From the NCBI GenBank assembly GCA_014825775.1, contig MVAQ01000054.1, positions 1 to 64,000 of the forward strand: 64,000 nt of DNA. Direction: 5' to 3'. The first letter of the stretch is position 1. The number at the start of each line of letters is the position of its first letter. Below, one piece after another: positions 45,790 to 57,866 of the stretch. The notes under the pieces were generated by a model. That model made no database searches, was not told the DNA's origin, and saw only the letters and a list, made by a program, of their open reading frames with translations. Source of the DNA: Krasilnikovozyma curviuscula (taxonomy: Eukaryota; Basidiomycota; Tremellomycetes; Cystofilobasidiales; Mrakiaceae). The translations under genes and the position numbers were made by a program.

Positions 45790-46087
45790 GCGGCTTCAGC
45801 TTTGCCTACAATGGAATTAAAGTTAGACCAAGTGACATCTGTTACAGCTCTCAGACTAGAGAAGCACAGATACGAACCACAGTCGCAACCTGATTGGCGA
45901 GAGGAGTACATCATTAATGGAATTCATCGCTCATAGTTCAAAAAGAGATGTTTACCTTCACAAGGACCGGACTACAAAATTCAAACGATGGGCCTTAGTC
46001 AATTTCTGTCTCTTCAGATAGGAGTCTATTTGTAAGAAAACGAACTTCAACCTCTTGGGCAGTTGCACATTCTTCAGCTTTGGACAT
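45790..46087 (-). CDS. Candidate Cys-rich micro-protein (metallothionein-like)
   Basis: Start at 46087: MSKAEECATAQE (46087-46052), then an intron 46051-45972 with branch-like TTGACTAAGG and TTTTGTAG. A tiny exon SGPCE (45971-45956) follows, then a 66-nt intron (GTAAAC ... ATCAG). The next exon starts GCDCGS. The next likely splice is GTATCT ... TTGTAG, with a CTAAC branch point before the acceptor, giving a stop within three codons. The predicted peptide is about 25 aa with Cys at 7, 16, 19 and 21 in the spacing CEGCDC. A strong TATAAAAG box lies 91 bp upstream. No ORF-length evidence is possible for so small a gene, so this is a hypothesis. The family would be a short fungal metal-binding peptide. 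Confidence 0.35.
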
Positions 46088-46505
46088 CGTAGGTGAAAAA
46101 TTGACTATCGTATGTTTTGATCGAGGTACTACTATATTAGAGAAGAAAGGGTGGCTTCAGATAACCCCTCTGAGCCTCTTTTATACTTTTGGGCGCGTAT
46201 ATAGGGGTAGTGGACACGACCTTACGGAATCTTCCGGAGTGACCACCCCGAGAAGAACAAACTGAGTTAAACCTGCTTGTTACGATGAAACCAAACATCA
46301 ACAAACCAGGTACTTTCCCATGGAAGACATTTATTTTAAAAACAGTTTTCAAGCTACTAAGTACGAGTTGAGAGAGAGCGGGTGATAAATGCAAATAGTA
46401 GATGAAGCAAGAACAAACGAATGTCTGAACAGAGAGTTAGGGGCATAAATGAAGTACCTCCCATGTTCTTCTCCATTCTCTAAATTCCTTCAGTTAAACT
46501 GTACC
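46088..46505. other. Promoter region and 3' end between the micro-gene candidate and the membrane protein
   Basis: Holds the TATA box and HSE-like pair above, and the 3' UTR of the minus-strand membrane protein gene that ends at 46506. No gene-like ORF. Confidence 0.4.
46178..46185 (-). promoter_or_regulatory. TATA box upstream of the Cys-rich micro-gene candidate
   Basis: Reads TATAAAAG on the minus strand (context GTATAAAAGAGG), 91 bp before the candidate ATG. About 40 bp further upstream, 46225-46236 contains CGGAATCTTCCG, i.e. a GAA/TTC pair at heat-shock spacing. Confidence 0.5.
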
Positions 46506-48404
46506 TCAAATGACTCCCTCAACTCCACCGTAGCCCATTCCAGCGCCCATCTCAGCCATTTTTCGCTCTCTGAACGATTTTCGATACTTTCTTCTCTCGA
46601 GCGTGACAAAGGCGACCACAATGATGGCTGGTGGGTAGAAAGTACCAGCAAAAATATCCAAAGCGTAGGCGCAAGAGACGCATGCCGTCAGTCGTAAGGT
46701 TCTTTTCCGTGTTGGTGTTCACAGCAGACTCACCAATCACAGAGACACCTGCGAAGACGCCTAGACCGATAGGCAAGACCTGAAGCTGAGTTCCAGGTAG
46801 CACAAAAGCTAACGAAACCAGTTGTTGTAAATTTTAATAGAAGAAGTTGTAGCGGGTCACAGATTGGTCAAAACAATGGTCAGATAATCCAATGGAAGAG
46901 ACGAAGTAGCACTCACCTGCTGCAGCAGCAGTAGCAGTTACAGCTGTGTTTCCAATCCCAATAGTGATGGTCTGAGATCCACTGACGCTAAGACTGACAC
47001 TTGAAGAGATATTGGCGACGACGGTGGCAGCAATTACTGCCGAAGGCGACGGCGAGATGACCGCAGAAGAAAGGGTTGACGGTGAACGCGGAGCAGTAAG
47101 GAGCGAATTAGTGTTGACTAATGGAATTGATGATAGGAATACAGTGGTTGCGGATGCCGGTGATTGAAAAGCGTTTGCTGCCATGGATTGCATTCCTACG
47201 GCTGACGCTCCTCCTATACCCTGAACTGTGTTTGATTGAGAAGAAACAGAGATTGCGGTGGATTTTGGAGACGAATTGGGTATAGACGTTGTAGGTGCTG
47301 CTCCTGAGGTGGATTCCGACGTTAATGAAGCACTGGAGGATGATGAAGAAGCTACAGCTACAGGAGTAATTGAGGTGGTGATTGCAGAAGACTTGACGTT
47401 TGGTGTGGATTGAGATGATTCTATTGAGGAGAGAGTAAACGAGGTTGTGAAGGTGACCGCCTGTGAAGGAAACAGTGGTAGAAGTTTTGCGTCTCAGCCT
47501 TGAGCTCCAACCGTTCAGAAAGAGCGAGATGAATTTAGACCTACTCCCGTGCCAGTCAACGTTGTCGTAACACCATTCTTCCCGTCACTGCTTTGTGCCG
47601 CCGATGTTACTTCACTACCGCTCGCAGTCGCACTACCACCAACAGTTACAGCAGTGAATGTTCCAGTCCCGACTCCACTTGTCAGGCTGCTGAAGTCCAA
47701 GGTTGTCGTCCCACCAGCGGTTGCTGCCGCCCTATTTGGTTTGGTTGTGACTGTACACTGTCGTGATGAAGCCGCCTGGGAGGCTGATTCAGAAGAGTTT
47801 GAATTTGATGAGGATAAAGATAATGGAATCAGGCAGATTTCAGTGACAAGGCCGATATCGCTGGTTGAGTTAAGAGCGAAGCCAATGGAGGTTTTGACAC
47901 ATTTAGCTGGGAAAGTCGAAACATCTGGGTAATGAAGCAAAGGACATACGTTTGGGTGACTGTGATAGTTTCGATTGCCGGAATCACACTCCCATCTGCA
48001 AGTTCCATGGTTATTTCTCGTCGACTTAGTGAGACCGGTTTGCCTTGTCTTGCAATCCCAGTGCCGACTGATCGGCTGATGAGACCTTGAAGACCGTCTG
48101 TTTCCTTCAATGATGACTCCCTTCTATCTATCACTCCAAATACATCCCTACCAAGACCAGCAGTACCGTCTTGCTTCTGAATTGGTACCGATCCAAGATG
48201 AATGGAAACGTCGTCCTTGTGATTGATGGGTGGCTGCTGATGGAGGCCGTTGTAACGAGTTGAGATAGAAGGCAACATAAACAGAAACAGGATGGGGATG
48301 AGAAAAAAGACAAAGAGTTGACATGATCGCCTGCGATGCTGTTGGTTGTCAGATTCCTGCTGCTGCTGAGACTGTTGCAGCTGATCCACAGCTGACGATG
48401 CCAT
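46506..48404 (-). CDS. Ser/Thr-rich membrane protein with two hydrophobic segments
   Basis: Start at 48404: MASSAVDQLQQSQQQQESDN, then RRRSCQLFVFFLIPILFLFM, a signal anchor. The extracellular-type part has LADGSVIPAIETITVTQTY and CVKTSIGFALNSTSDIGLVT, then very long Ser/Thr/Ala-rich stretches. The C-terminal membrane segment is VLPIGLGVFAGVSVIALIVV, followed by a short basic tail that ends GYGGVEGVI. Stop 46506-46508. Three or more introns. This fits a cell-surface or cell-wall-associated sensor type protein (Wsc/Mid2-like in design), but I see no defining domain. Confidence 0.6.
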
Positions 48405-49004
48405 ACAAATTAAGAAGAGACCAGCTCTGATTGAGGAGGGGAATGGTGGTACAAATATAAAGCAAGAAAGGGCAAAGAGAAGGTGATGGTTAGGTGAAGA
48501 GAGCGAAAATCAGTACTGACCTGCCAAGGGGGTTCAGGAGGTGACGCTGATCGCAGCTGACGTTTCATGTGCTTCCATTGTTTCAACGAGGCTGCTGGCC
48601 AGATCCAAGAGGCTCATTGCACAATAAACGTCCATTCATTAGGTTGTTTATTTGTATATAAAGGAATGCACGAAGATATTTGTTACTGTGGCAAAACAAA
48701 GAGTGACAGAAAACCGAGTCCAGCTCGTCTCGTCATGACAGGTTTCATAGGATGAGGTTCTAAAGAGAGGACAAAAAAGAGGGAAAGATGTATTTTAATT
48801 CATCATGCAAGTTTGGGATGTAGTGAGGGTGAATAACATGTGGGTATTTGACGTGTGAGGGAAAAGCAGTTGAGTATGTTGACTAGGGCTACATAGAGGT
48901 CAATTTACTGCAGGCAGATATTGTTTGTTGGTAAATTTGAACAGTTGAAGAGAGAAAACGAGTAGTCATTTGTTGGTTTTTTATGAAGGATGTATGAAGT
49001 CAGC
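48405..49004. other. Intergenic region
   Basis: Upstream region of the Ser/Thr-rich gene and 3' region of the MscS gene. ORF 48567-48755 (+) has no motif. Nothing else seen. Confidence 0.4.
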
Positions 49005-52000
49005 TTAAACGGCACCGCTCGTCTTCTCGTTCATTTCAATGACTTCGCCTCCGTCTCCGTCACGAAGCTGGATTCTTCTTGGCGGCCCGCCAGCAGCATT
49101 TTGACGTTGTCTCAATGCTTGACCAGGGGAAGGAGTACCCGCTCTGGTAGGAGGAAGAGTACCACCAGCCTCCTGCAAAGGAAAGAGGACACCAACAGAG
49201 GTTAGCTATCGATTTCTTAAGCATCACTTACAAAAATACGTTACTCACATCTTCGCCAAACAAGTTCTGAGAAGGATCGGCGATAATGTTGGATCTGTCG
49301 ACGAAGGAGTAAGCTGGAACATCGACAGCAGTGATGTTGTCGTCGGATGCTCTAGAGGAAGGTGGCGGTGGTGGTGAACGTTGTACATATGGGACTTCCA
49401 TCTATAGTGCAGAACACTCAAGTCAGCTGTGTGTGATGAAACATTGTTAAAGAAAACAAATTGGTCACGAACGTATTGAGTTGGTTCAGCTGGGGCTGGA
49501 GCCGGATCACCAGCGCCGCCTGGTCCGAAAATCTTCAATTCAGCCAAGGCTGTTTTCAATGCACAGACCCATTTATTGCGTCTTTGCAACTTCAGAGCAC
49601 CTTGTTGCCAGTTGGTCTTTGCAGAACGAAACAAGTCAATTGAAAAGCTACCGGAAGCATAAAAAAACGAAGACATACCTTGTAGCGAATGTCAGTCTTC
49701 AATTGCAGTTTACCTTGAGCAGCAAAGTCGTCGATCGTAACATCCCAGGTTGGGAGGTAGTCCCTTGGCTCGCTCTTCACAAACAGAAGCATCTTTTCCC
49801 TTAGAGCCTGGATCTTGTCAAAGGAAGTATCGAAAGCGACTTCGAAGGCGAAGGACTCAGACTAAACAGAGAGAATAAAAGGTTGGAAAAGATCATGCTG
49901 CAACGACCCGGAGGAGAATGCTTACAGTTGGACCAGATCTACGAGCGTTTTCAATCAACTTGGTGTTCAAGATGTTGTTCGGAATGAAGCACCATTTGCC
50001 ATCGAGACGCCGGAACGAAGTGCTGAGGAGATTCATTTCCAAGACGACATATCCGATAGAATCAATAGTAACATTGTCGCCGACATCGAATGGATGCTGC
50101 AAGAACAAAAAGCCGGTGATCAGATGTTGAATTTGCGAGGTGCAGAGGTATACACGGTTGCTCACCTTGACAAGAAGGAAGATACAACTAGCAAGGATCT
50201 CTTGAGAGGTGCTTCCGATCAACCATGAAAGAGACAAGAGGAAAGTAGAAGCAGATGTAGCCAAAGTGGTAAGTTTGGTACTGCAATAGCGAAAGGAAAG
50301 TCAATGTTCAAGCTCCAGATACCATAGCGGCAGAGAGAAAGAAGACGCACGTTATCATCGAAGTCATGATCAAGACATCAATCAAGAGGACGATCCACAA
50401 CAAGATGCTGTCAAAGTTCTTGATGGCTCCATCCAAATCCCTCAAGCTTGACGCCAACGACAAACGATCTCTGTGAATTTCCATCAAAGCCATTTCGATC
50501 TCGTCTCGTGAAGCATCTCCGTTCTCGTCAACATCAAGGACAGCAAAACCATCCTGAGCTATCTCGAGAGTTGGGAAGAATCGAGCGATGTCGGCCAAGC
50601 CGATGTGATCCTTTCCATAACGGAACGAATAATAGATTCTTCGAGCGAGCTATGTCACATCCACCCATTTGTTAATAGATGGAAACATCGATAAGGAAAA
50701 GAAAATGCAACCAGTGGCACTCACCATGCGAGTCTTGTTTGGGGAGGATAATGCTGCAAGGACCATACTTTGAGGACTGTTTGGCTGAAGGACGCTAGCA
50801 CCGACCATTTCTGAGGCGACGTTCCCAATAGCGTTCGTAGTGGTGGCCGCAGCATTTCTCATGCCTCTCATGACCTTCTTGATACCTTGTTTAGCCATGT
50901 TTCCTTTGGTCATCGTCGACGCGCCATCCTTAGCAATGATAGTGTCGGACCGACCCATATCCGACGAGTTTTGGTACAGAATGGTGAGGACTTTAAGCTG
51001 AAAGTTCTGTGTACGAATTCGGTCTTGGTATGATTCCTTGTGGAAGTTGTAGGCTATGAACTGCAGGAACGGGATATGGTGCTGTCAGGTTATGTGGAGT
51101 CCCAAGAGGGTTTGGACAGAAGTAGACAAAACTACTTACTTGAATAGCAACCTTTTCACCACCAAGGACACAGCTGGAGAGGAAGAGACCGAAGAAGATG
51201 TTGGACATGGTCGCCAAATTGGAAGTTGTAGTAGTCGAAGCAGCTGAGTCTTTTCGAGCCTCGATCAAAGGTTGGAAAGCGATCCAGGTGCTGTATGCGT
51301 AAAAAGAGGGGAAAGAAGATCAGCAATAATGCAACAGGTTCGAAGACGCAGCAAGGGCTCAGCTTACACCAAGGACCAAGTGAAGAAACAGAAGTATTTT
51401 TCCAACGCCTTGGCGTGACCGACCCAGGTCTTATCACCGCCAATGACCGCACCAACGGTAGCTCTGATGAATGCAGGCAGCAGCTTGAAGAAAGCCATCG
51501 ACCCCCACCAACTACCCCAAAAGACGCTGAGCCAAATAGACCACCACAAGAGGGAGACATCCCACACTTTGGCCTTCGCTCTAAAGTTGGAGTCACCTAC
51601 AATCCAGACGATACCGGGGATCCACAAGAGCGCGAGAACGGGAACGATGAAAAGAATCCATCTAGTGATGATTGATCGAGAGATGAGGAAATAATAGAGC
51701 TTTGAGAACTTGGTTGTACCGGCATCGCCTGGGAGGATTGTTTACAAGTTTTTCCGAAAATATGAACAATTATTTTATTTTGTGGGAGACGAAGAGATTG
51801 GTTAGTGATGTCGAGCTATCTTCAGTAAGAGGATAAAGGTCAGGAAGGAGCTCACCTTCGGCAAACTTAAGGGTGTCAACTCCGTTTCCAGTTCTGATAT
51901 CGTACTCTTCGAATTCTTTACCACCTACGACGTTGCCTAGCACATCAAACGAGTGGTTTCTAGAGAAAGGTGGAGTCTTTTGATTGTGGACAGTTGGTCC

Positions 52001-52482
52001 ACCACCTTGGCTCGAAGTATTTGGTGAACGATCGTGAACCTGAGTGTAGTCTTTAACTTGGGGAGTATTGTGAGAGCTGTTGTGCAAAGGTAAAATTGAG
52101 TGGAATGATGGTTTGGAGATGTTTGGTGGAGTTGAAGACGGGTAAGCATTGTGCTGTTGAGGTTGATTGCTAGCGTGACCTGCAGCAAAGTGATGGGATG
52201 CGTTCAAATTGCTGGTTGAAGCTAGACGAGGATCATTTTCCTCCGAGTGAAGTCCACCATAAGGCTAAGGTATACAATAGAGCACGTTTGATGGGAGTCA
52301 ATAGGCGAAATCGCATCGAAAATGTTTGAAACGCCCTTGAAAAACAGCAGGAAAAGGAGGGTACGCACGTCCTCTGAGGCTCTGAAATGAGTGGTAGCTG
52401 GAGATATACCAGGTTGAGGGCCGTTGGTATCGTACTGGTGTACGATCTCCAACGGTAAAGCAGGAGGAGGGGTTCTTGACAT
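49005..52482 (-). CDS. EF-hand mechanosensitive channel, MscS family (Msy1/Msy2-like)
   Basis: Starts MSRTPPPALPLEIVHQYDTN at 52482 with a disordered N-terminal region, then membrane segments: WILFIVPVLALLWIPGIVWI, VWDVSLLWWSIWLSVFWGSW, NIFFGLFLSSCVLGGEKVAI. The EF-hand loop is DVDENGDASRDEIE, in FAVLDVDENGDASRDEIEMA. Further on are DSILLWIVLLIDVLIMTSMI and the pore domain (LLSLSWLIGSTSQEILASCI, FLLVKHPFDVGDNVTIDSIG, PNNILNTKLIENARRSGPT), then a cytosolic beta domain. It ends EMNEKTSGAV; stop 49005-49007. Fission yeast Msy1/Msy2 have the same EF-hand plus MscS plan and control calcium entry after osmotic shock in the ER. Likely about 900 aa. Confidence 0.9.
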
Positions 52483-53546
52483 CTTTGTAAGGAATGAGAG
52501 TGGTAGTTAGTATCGAACCCTTTGTCACGGACGAAAATAAAGGGCTATGATGCGTATAAAGAGGCGTGTGTTTCAGATAATTTTTTATGTGAACTGGATT
52601 TTGCTGTGCAGCAGCCCCAACATCAAAACAGCAGGAGGAAAAGTAGATTGCAGAGCAGTAGTCACCAGGCAGAATAGCGGTAACAGCCCCAGCTCCAGCG
52701 CAGCGCGGTGTCGCAGTTCTGTCACTCGAGCCCGGTTCATTCTCCGGGATGGTATATAGCTACCACCCGTTCTTCATTGACGAGATGAGAATTTTAAAAG
52801 CTGTGAGATAATACCGGTATTCCACATGCTGAGGAACTATGGCCTTGATGGTACTCGAACTAAACATATTGCCGCTTTTTTTCTTCCCTGAGATAAGATA
52901 CATTCCCTGCTCAAAAAAGTATCAAACACTTCAAATGGAAGACTAGACTTCTGGCCTTGAACTTTGAGATTTATCAGTTTTTTTCTGGAAAAAACGCGGC
53001 TTCCTATACCAATTCTAAAAGAAAATAAGCAAAGCCAGAGTAGACATGTGCTGTTATGAGGCATACGACAGAAATCATAGTCAAACCAGAAGGAGAGAAG
53101 AGGTCGCAGAGACTGATAAAGTATTTGAAAAGTCAGCCAAGAATAGGGTTGCTATTCGAACGGAACCCTATTCGGGACATCAAGAGGACCCAGCTTGGAT
53201 TATAACCTCAGCTTTGTTGTAGTTTGTTGTAGTTAAAGCCAAAAGATTAAACTGAAACAGGCACTTTTCATTACATTTGGGGGAGAAAAGGCATTAGAGA
53301 AGATGAGGTCAGTCAATATTGATGATCCAAACAGGATTGAAGAGCCAGCAGGGCGGACGTGAGATTTCCTGAAGCAAAACACTAAAGCGCCGCACAATAG
53401 AGCAGGCTCAGCGTTAGGGCATTGTTTGAAGACCAAAGTATAAGAAGCTTTCTCCTGCGTTCCCGTGAAGGAGCGGACAATACAAGCAAAATGATCTAGA
53501 CACAACAACGACAATCGCCCCATTAAAAACTAAGTAACTCCATCCA
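52483..53546. other. Intergenic region (1.1 kb)
   Basis: MscS promoter on one side, 3' region of the large Ser-rich gene on the other. ORFs here (for example 53233-53523 -) are short with no motif. No transposon features seen. Confidence 0.4.
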
Positions 53547-56500
53547 CTACCTAATAATCGAGACAGCAGCGAACCCTGCCATAATCCAATCCATAACTTC
53601 TCTGCCTTGAACATTCAACTCGTCTGCTCCCTCCTTCAAGAAACCGAGCCTCTCAAGGCCCTCAGAAACGAAGTCGACGCCGGTCTCGATCGAGTGGCAT
53701 ACTGCGATGACAGTAGGGAACGTTCGGAGGTGCTTCTCCTCTTGAATCTGGATCTGAGACGTCGGGTCTTGTTGGGGTAATGAGAGGTCGACAACCGGTT
53801 GCATCGCGCCAAGAAGTCCGCCTGGTGAAGATGGAGTTTCCCATGATGGCCACTGAGGCACAGCGGCCAGGCTGTGCAGAGAAAAGACGAATAAGTTTAA
53901 TTGGTAGAAGAAAACCAAATGAGAACAGAGCTTACTCTGATGGGTCAACAACTCTGGCGACGATACGGTACGACGTGATTGGAACCAATCGAGCAGACGT
54001 GAAAGGAATTGAGAAGTGGGCACGAGGTGGTTGAAACTGAATAGACGAAGGGGCTTGAGAACTTTCGAGATCACTAGCTGACAGCTTCAATGGAGGCGGT
54101 AACGACTGGACCAATGAAGGTTGCAGCGCTGAAGTTGGAGACTTGAAGAATGCAGGCGAAGTTGGTGAGTCGACTGCCTTATCTTTGCTCTTAAAGCGGA
54201 GCATGGACTGAGAAGTTGTTTTTCTGATCGTTTTAGTTGGATTAAAGAAGGATATTCGCTTCTCGTGTTCAGCATGCTCCTTATCAGTCGAACAGTCACA
54301 TTCTTTACCAGCGGACCCAGAGGTTGATGATCGGTTGAGGTTGATTCGCGAGAATGAAGAGGGTGGTTGAGCTGACTTGAAAGGTGCTATATCATCTTCG
54401 TCATCGAGCTTAGCATGACCTTCCTCAGAGTTAAAAGGAACGAAATAGACCAAGACGTGGTTCTCACCGACGGACGGTGGAACACTCTTGTTCTGTTGTC
54501 TTGAGGATCGAATATGACCACTAAGCCCACCGAGGAGACTGCTCTTCTTTGGGGCGTTGGAGCGAGATGATAGTTGATCCTCGTCGTCCATGAAAGAGTC
54601 GTGAGACGATCCGACTGGACTCCATGCATTGCCGGTGAACTCGACGAACTCTGAGCTCCTCCTTCTTCCACCGGAAAGAGTATCCGTATTAAATATAGGC
54701 GGATGTTCGACATCAGGTGACGGCGGTGGAAGCATGGGGATGATCATTGCTGGCGCGTTGGCTGGAACGTCCTCCCAAGCTTTCCCTTCCCTCTGCTCGC
54801 CGTGTCGGTGAGTAGTTCGAATATCTTCAGTGTCTTCGTAGTCTGAATCACCAAACTGCGATGATGAGGCCACAGATGGTGTGATTCGGTGGTGCATCAT
54901 TGAAGAGTGGTCCTTAAATGAGGAAGAAGTGACGGCAGCGAAACCATCAGAGATGGAACGACGACTCCGAAGTGCGAACCCTACAGCCCCATCTTTCAGC
55001 TTGTCGGAGGTCTTGTTGGATGAAGTACCTGCCGATAGCCACGGAGGCACGTAGTTACTCTCGACGGGCTGTGTCGGTTCTATTGACGGAGGAAAGAGCG
55101 AAGGGGAGGATGAAGACGCTGCTTCTGGCATAAGACGAGGATTGTTGATGTTGGAAGTGGTTGATGAAGTATGATTGCTTGTTGGGAGGCTATGCGAGAC
55201 TGAACCACGGAGAGACTGAAGCCATCCAGCTCGCTTCGGTTTCTTGGTCGAAGATGAAGCTGTGGCGGGAGTTGGTGCGAATTGATCAGGCAGAAATGAT
55301 TTCTCGTAGCTTCTCGGAAAGAGTTCTCCACCTCCAATCGACTCTCTACCCTGACCATGCGAGAGTCTGTCAGATTCACCGCTAGTATCCTCCGAGGTTC
55401 TTGAGGCTTGATTCGAGAAACTAAGGATGCTTCGATTCCTCTCCCTAGACTTCGTTCTTCGTTCGCTTCCAGTACTAGGTCGTTTCGCGGATTTGTCCTG
55501 AGCCTTCAAGCCCAACCTAACTTCTTCGTTTCCTTGTAAACTCTTAAGCATCCACCCTCCACCACCTTTTAGATGACTGACAGACCAAGCTCGGGCAGGG
55601 AACGACGTCGCTCGAACCGTTGCTGGGAGTGGTGTTGGAGAGACCGTGTATGAGCCAGTGAGGAGAGAATACCACGTCGCTGAGTTGCTGTTGCTAGCAG
55701 AGGCGCTGTATGGAGAGAGTGAAGGTGTTGGCAGCAGGGTGTACGTGGATCGCGATTCAGTGAAAGTTGGGTCGTGGCGGTGAACAAAAGAGGAGAAAGC
55801 TGAATCAAAAAAGCTCTCGTCAGCGCAAACTTCTAGTGTTGGCAGCAATGGCCAACAAACTTACAGTCATGAGGAACGATTGATGACAAATCAGGACGTT
55901 CATGAGGATCAATGTTATCCAATGGAGCACCAGCAATTCCACTCAAAACAAAGTCCAAGTCCCAACGGGGTGAGTCAGGGGCAGTTCGAGTCCGACTCGA
56001 AGATCTCGAGGCTGGGCGTGGGGTAGCTGGAGTAACAGAGAGCGCCGCCAGAGTGGAGGCTGACGTCGAATGAGATGATGATGATTGCACGTTTAGTTGC
56101 TCAGATGATGATGATAATGAGATTTGTTTAGTTGGTGAGGGAAGGACATCGGCGTGCAGCGAGCTAGACCTTGCGGGTATAACAATCGGCGCAAGAAGCA
56201 CATCTTGAGGAGGACTGTTTCGGTTGACTGACGATGACGGTGAAGGCTCTGTTGGGCCTGATAATATTGGTGAAGATGAGCCTGAAGTGAGGGGTATATG
56301 TGGTTCTGAGGGTGGTGTGCCGAAAGACAAATCTATAGTTTCTGGAGCTAGGTTGTATAAACGAGGAGTGTTGTCTAAGTTGCATGAAGAGGAATCATCT
56401 AGTGGTGGAAGCGGAAGTGATGAAAGAGGCGAAGGTGATGGAGCTGAGTGGAAGCGGACTGGTGTTGACGATACAGTGGAAGGCGAATGGTACGTTGACG

Positions 56501-57866
56501 ACGGCGCTTCGCTCACGCCTCTGAGCTGCCTATTAGGAGGTGGTGTTGGTTGGTCGAAGAAACTGTCATCTTCGACATCATCGTCATCATCGTCCGATGA
56601 GGAAGTTTCAGTGTCGACACCACTTCCTTCACCATCGCCATCGTCCTCATCAGACACCATGTCATCGTCTTCATCAAATGAAGTCATTTCATTGAGGTTG
56701 TGTTCAACAATCAGAGCAGAGGCTGATTGAGTAGGTGGAAGTAGAGGTGAGTGCTGGGATTCCATGATGCAGTGCGGCTGCTGTTTGCTGGTTGATGAAC
56801 CTGAACTGCTGCTACTGCCTTCCCCACCGTGTTCCTTCACGTTGAACAGCAGCCCCCCTTCCATTATGCTCCTCGCCATACTCTCTCTTCTCCTTTCATC
56901 TCTCAACGAAGGATCGTCCACAATCTCGTATCCGTTCGCTGACTTCGAACCAAATGGATGCAAGCCATAGCTTTGAGTGCTACCGTTCGAACTTGGTCTG
57001 GCACCGAATCTGAACTCTGAGAGACCTGAAAACACTGGGTTGGACGGGTATTGAGCGTAGTATTCTTCGGTGGGGGAAGCTAGAGGTGTTGTTGATGTCG
57101 AGGGATCCCACTGCTGTTGGAGGCCATATCCGGAAGATCGACGTCGTGAGGGCGAGAGTGAGGAGGGCGGAAGGCTAAATGGACAGATGGGATAGTCCAA
57201 AAGAAAATAGATAACCCATAGAAGAAAAGAAGAAAAACAAGGAAGCGAAGAGCCAAAGTCAGAACCGGTAAATAATGAAAAGCGCCACCGGCGCCGCCTG
57301 GGTCGAGCGAGGCTCAAACTCAAAATTCCAAGTGATTTTGACTCCAAGGCAGACGAAGCTGTATGCTTACTTCTTGATGATCAGATCACCTCCCTTTTTG
57401 GATGGAGAGTGTTTTGTCGGTGTGGGACAGCTAGTATCTCCCTTCAAGCTGATTGCGCTCCCTCGCCTTCCTTCAACCAAGCTGCGCAAGCTGCCCCTTC
57501 GACCGTCTAGCGGCACAAACTCCAAGGGAACATCGGGTGGTGACGTTGACAGGAGAGGAAGTGCTGGTAGTAGCGTGCTAGGATGGACTTCAATAGGCGA
57601 AGAAGACAGATTTCCAGTCCTGAATTTTTTTATTCGGAGTCGAGTAATAGCACATTCCGCAGAAGAGTTGAACGATACACCCAGGAATTTTACGACAGCA
57701 GACACGACCGCACAAATATAAGAGAATAGAACAATCAAGTCAGTCATCTAGGTAAGAGGTGCCATTTTGAATGAAAAAAAGAGAGTCTCGGAACGAAATT
57801 TGGTACTAACGGGATTGAGCCTCTGCGACGATCGTCGAAGTGGGAGGGCTGGTGCTGTTGAGCCAT
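53547..57866 (-). CDS. Very large Ser-rich protein, basidiomycete-type, unknown function
   Basis: Start MAQQHQPSHFDDRRRGSIP at 57866. A 190-nt intron (CC|GTTAGT ... TTCAG|GACTGG) gives TGNLSSSPIEVHPSTLLPAL. After LIIKK a further splice leads to SPSRRRSSGYGLQQQWDPST. Two long exons (about 57180-55870 and 55800-53940) have Ser/Pro/Asp-rich low complexity with a long Asp/Glu tract (about 56690-56560). Conserved-looking parts include PDSPRWDLDFVLSGIAGAPL, ATSFPARAWSVSHLKGGGGW, HVLVYFVPFNSEEGHAKLDD, FSIPFTSARLVPITSYRIVA and FVSEGLERLGFLKEGADELN. The last segment, with QGREVMDWIMAGFAAVSIIR, ends the protein; stop at 53547-53549. Total about 1,300 aa. No domain recognised. Confidence 0.65.

Noticed and set aside
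45510..45893. Plus-strand ORF (127 aa) starting MNCVKKKKKN
   Set aside because: Its start lies in the poly-A run in the GMC 3' UTR; the composition looks random, and the minus strand gives a more coherent spliced model.
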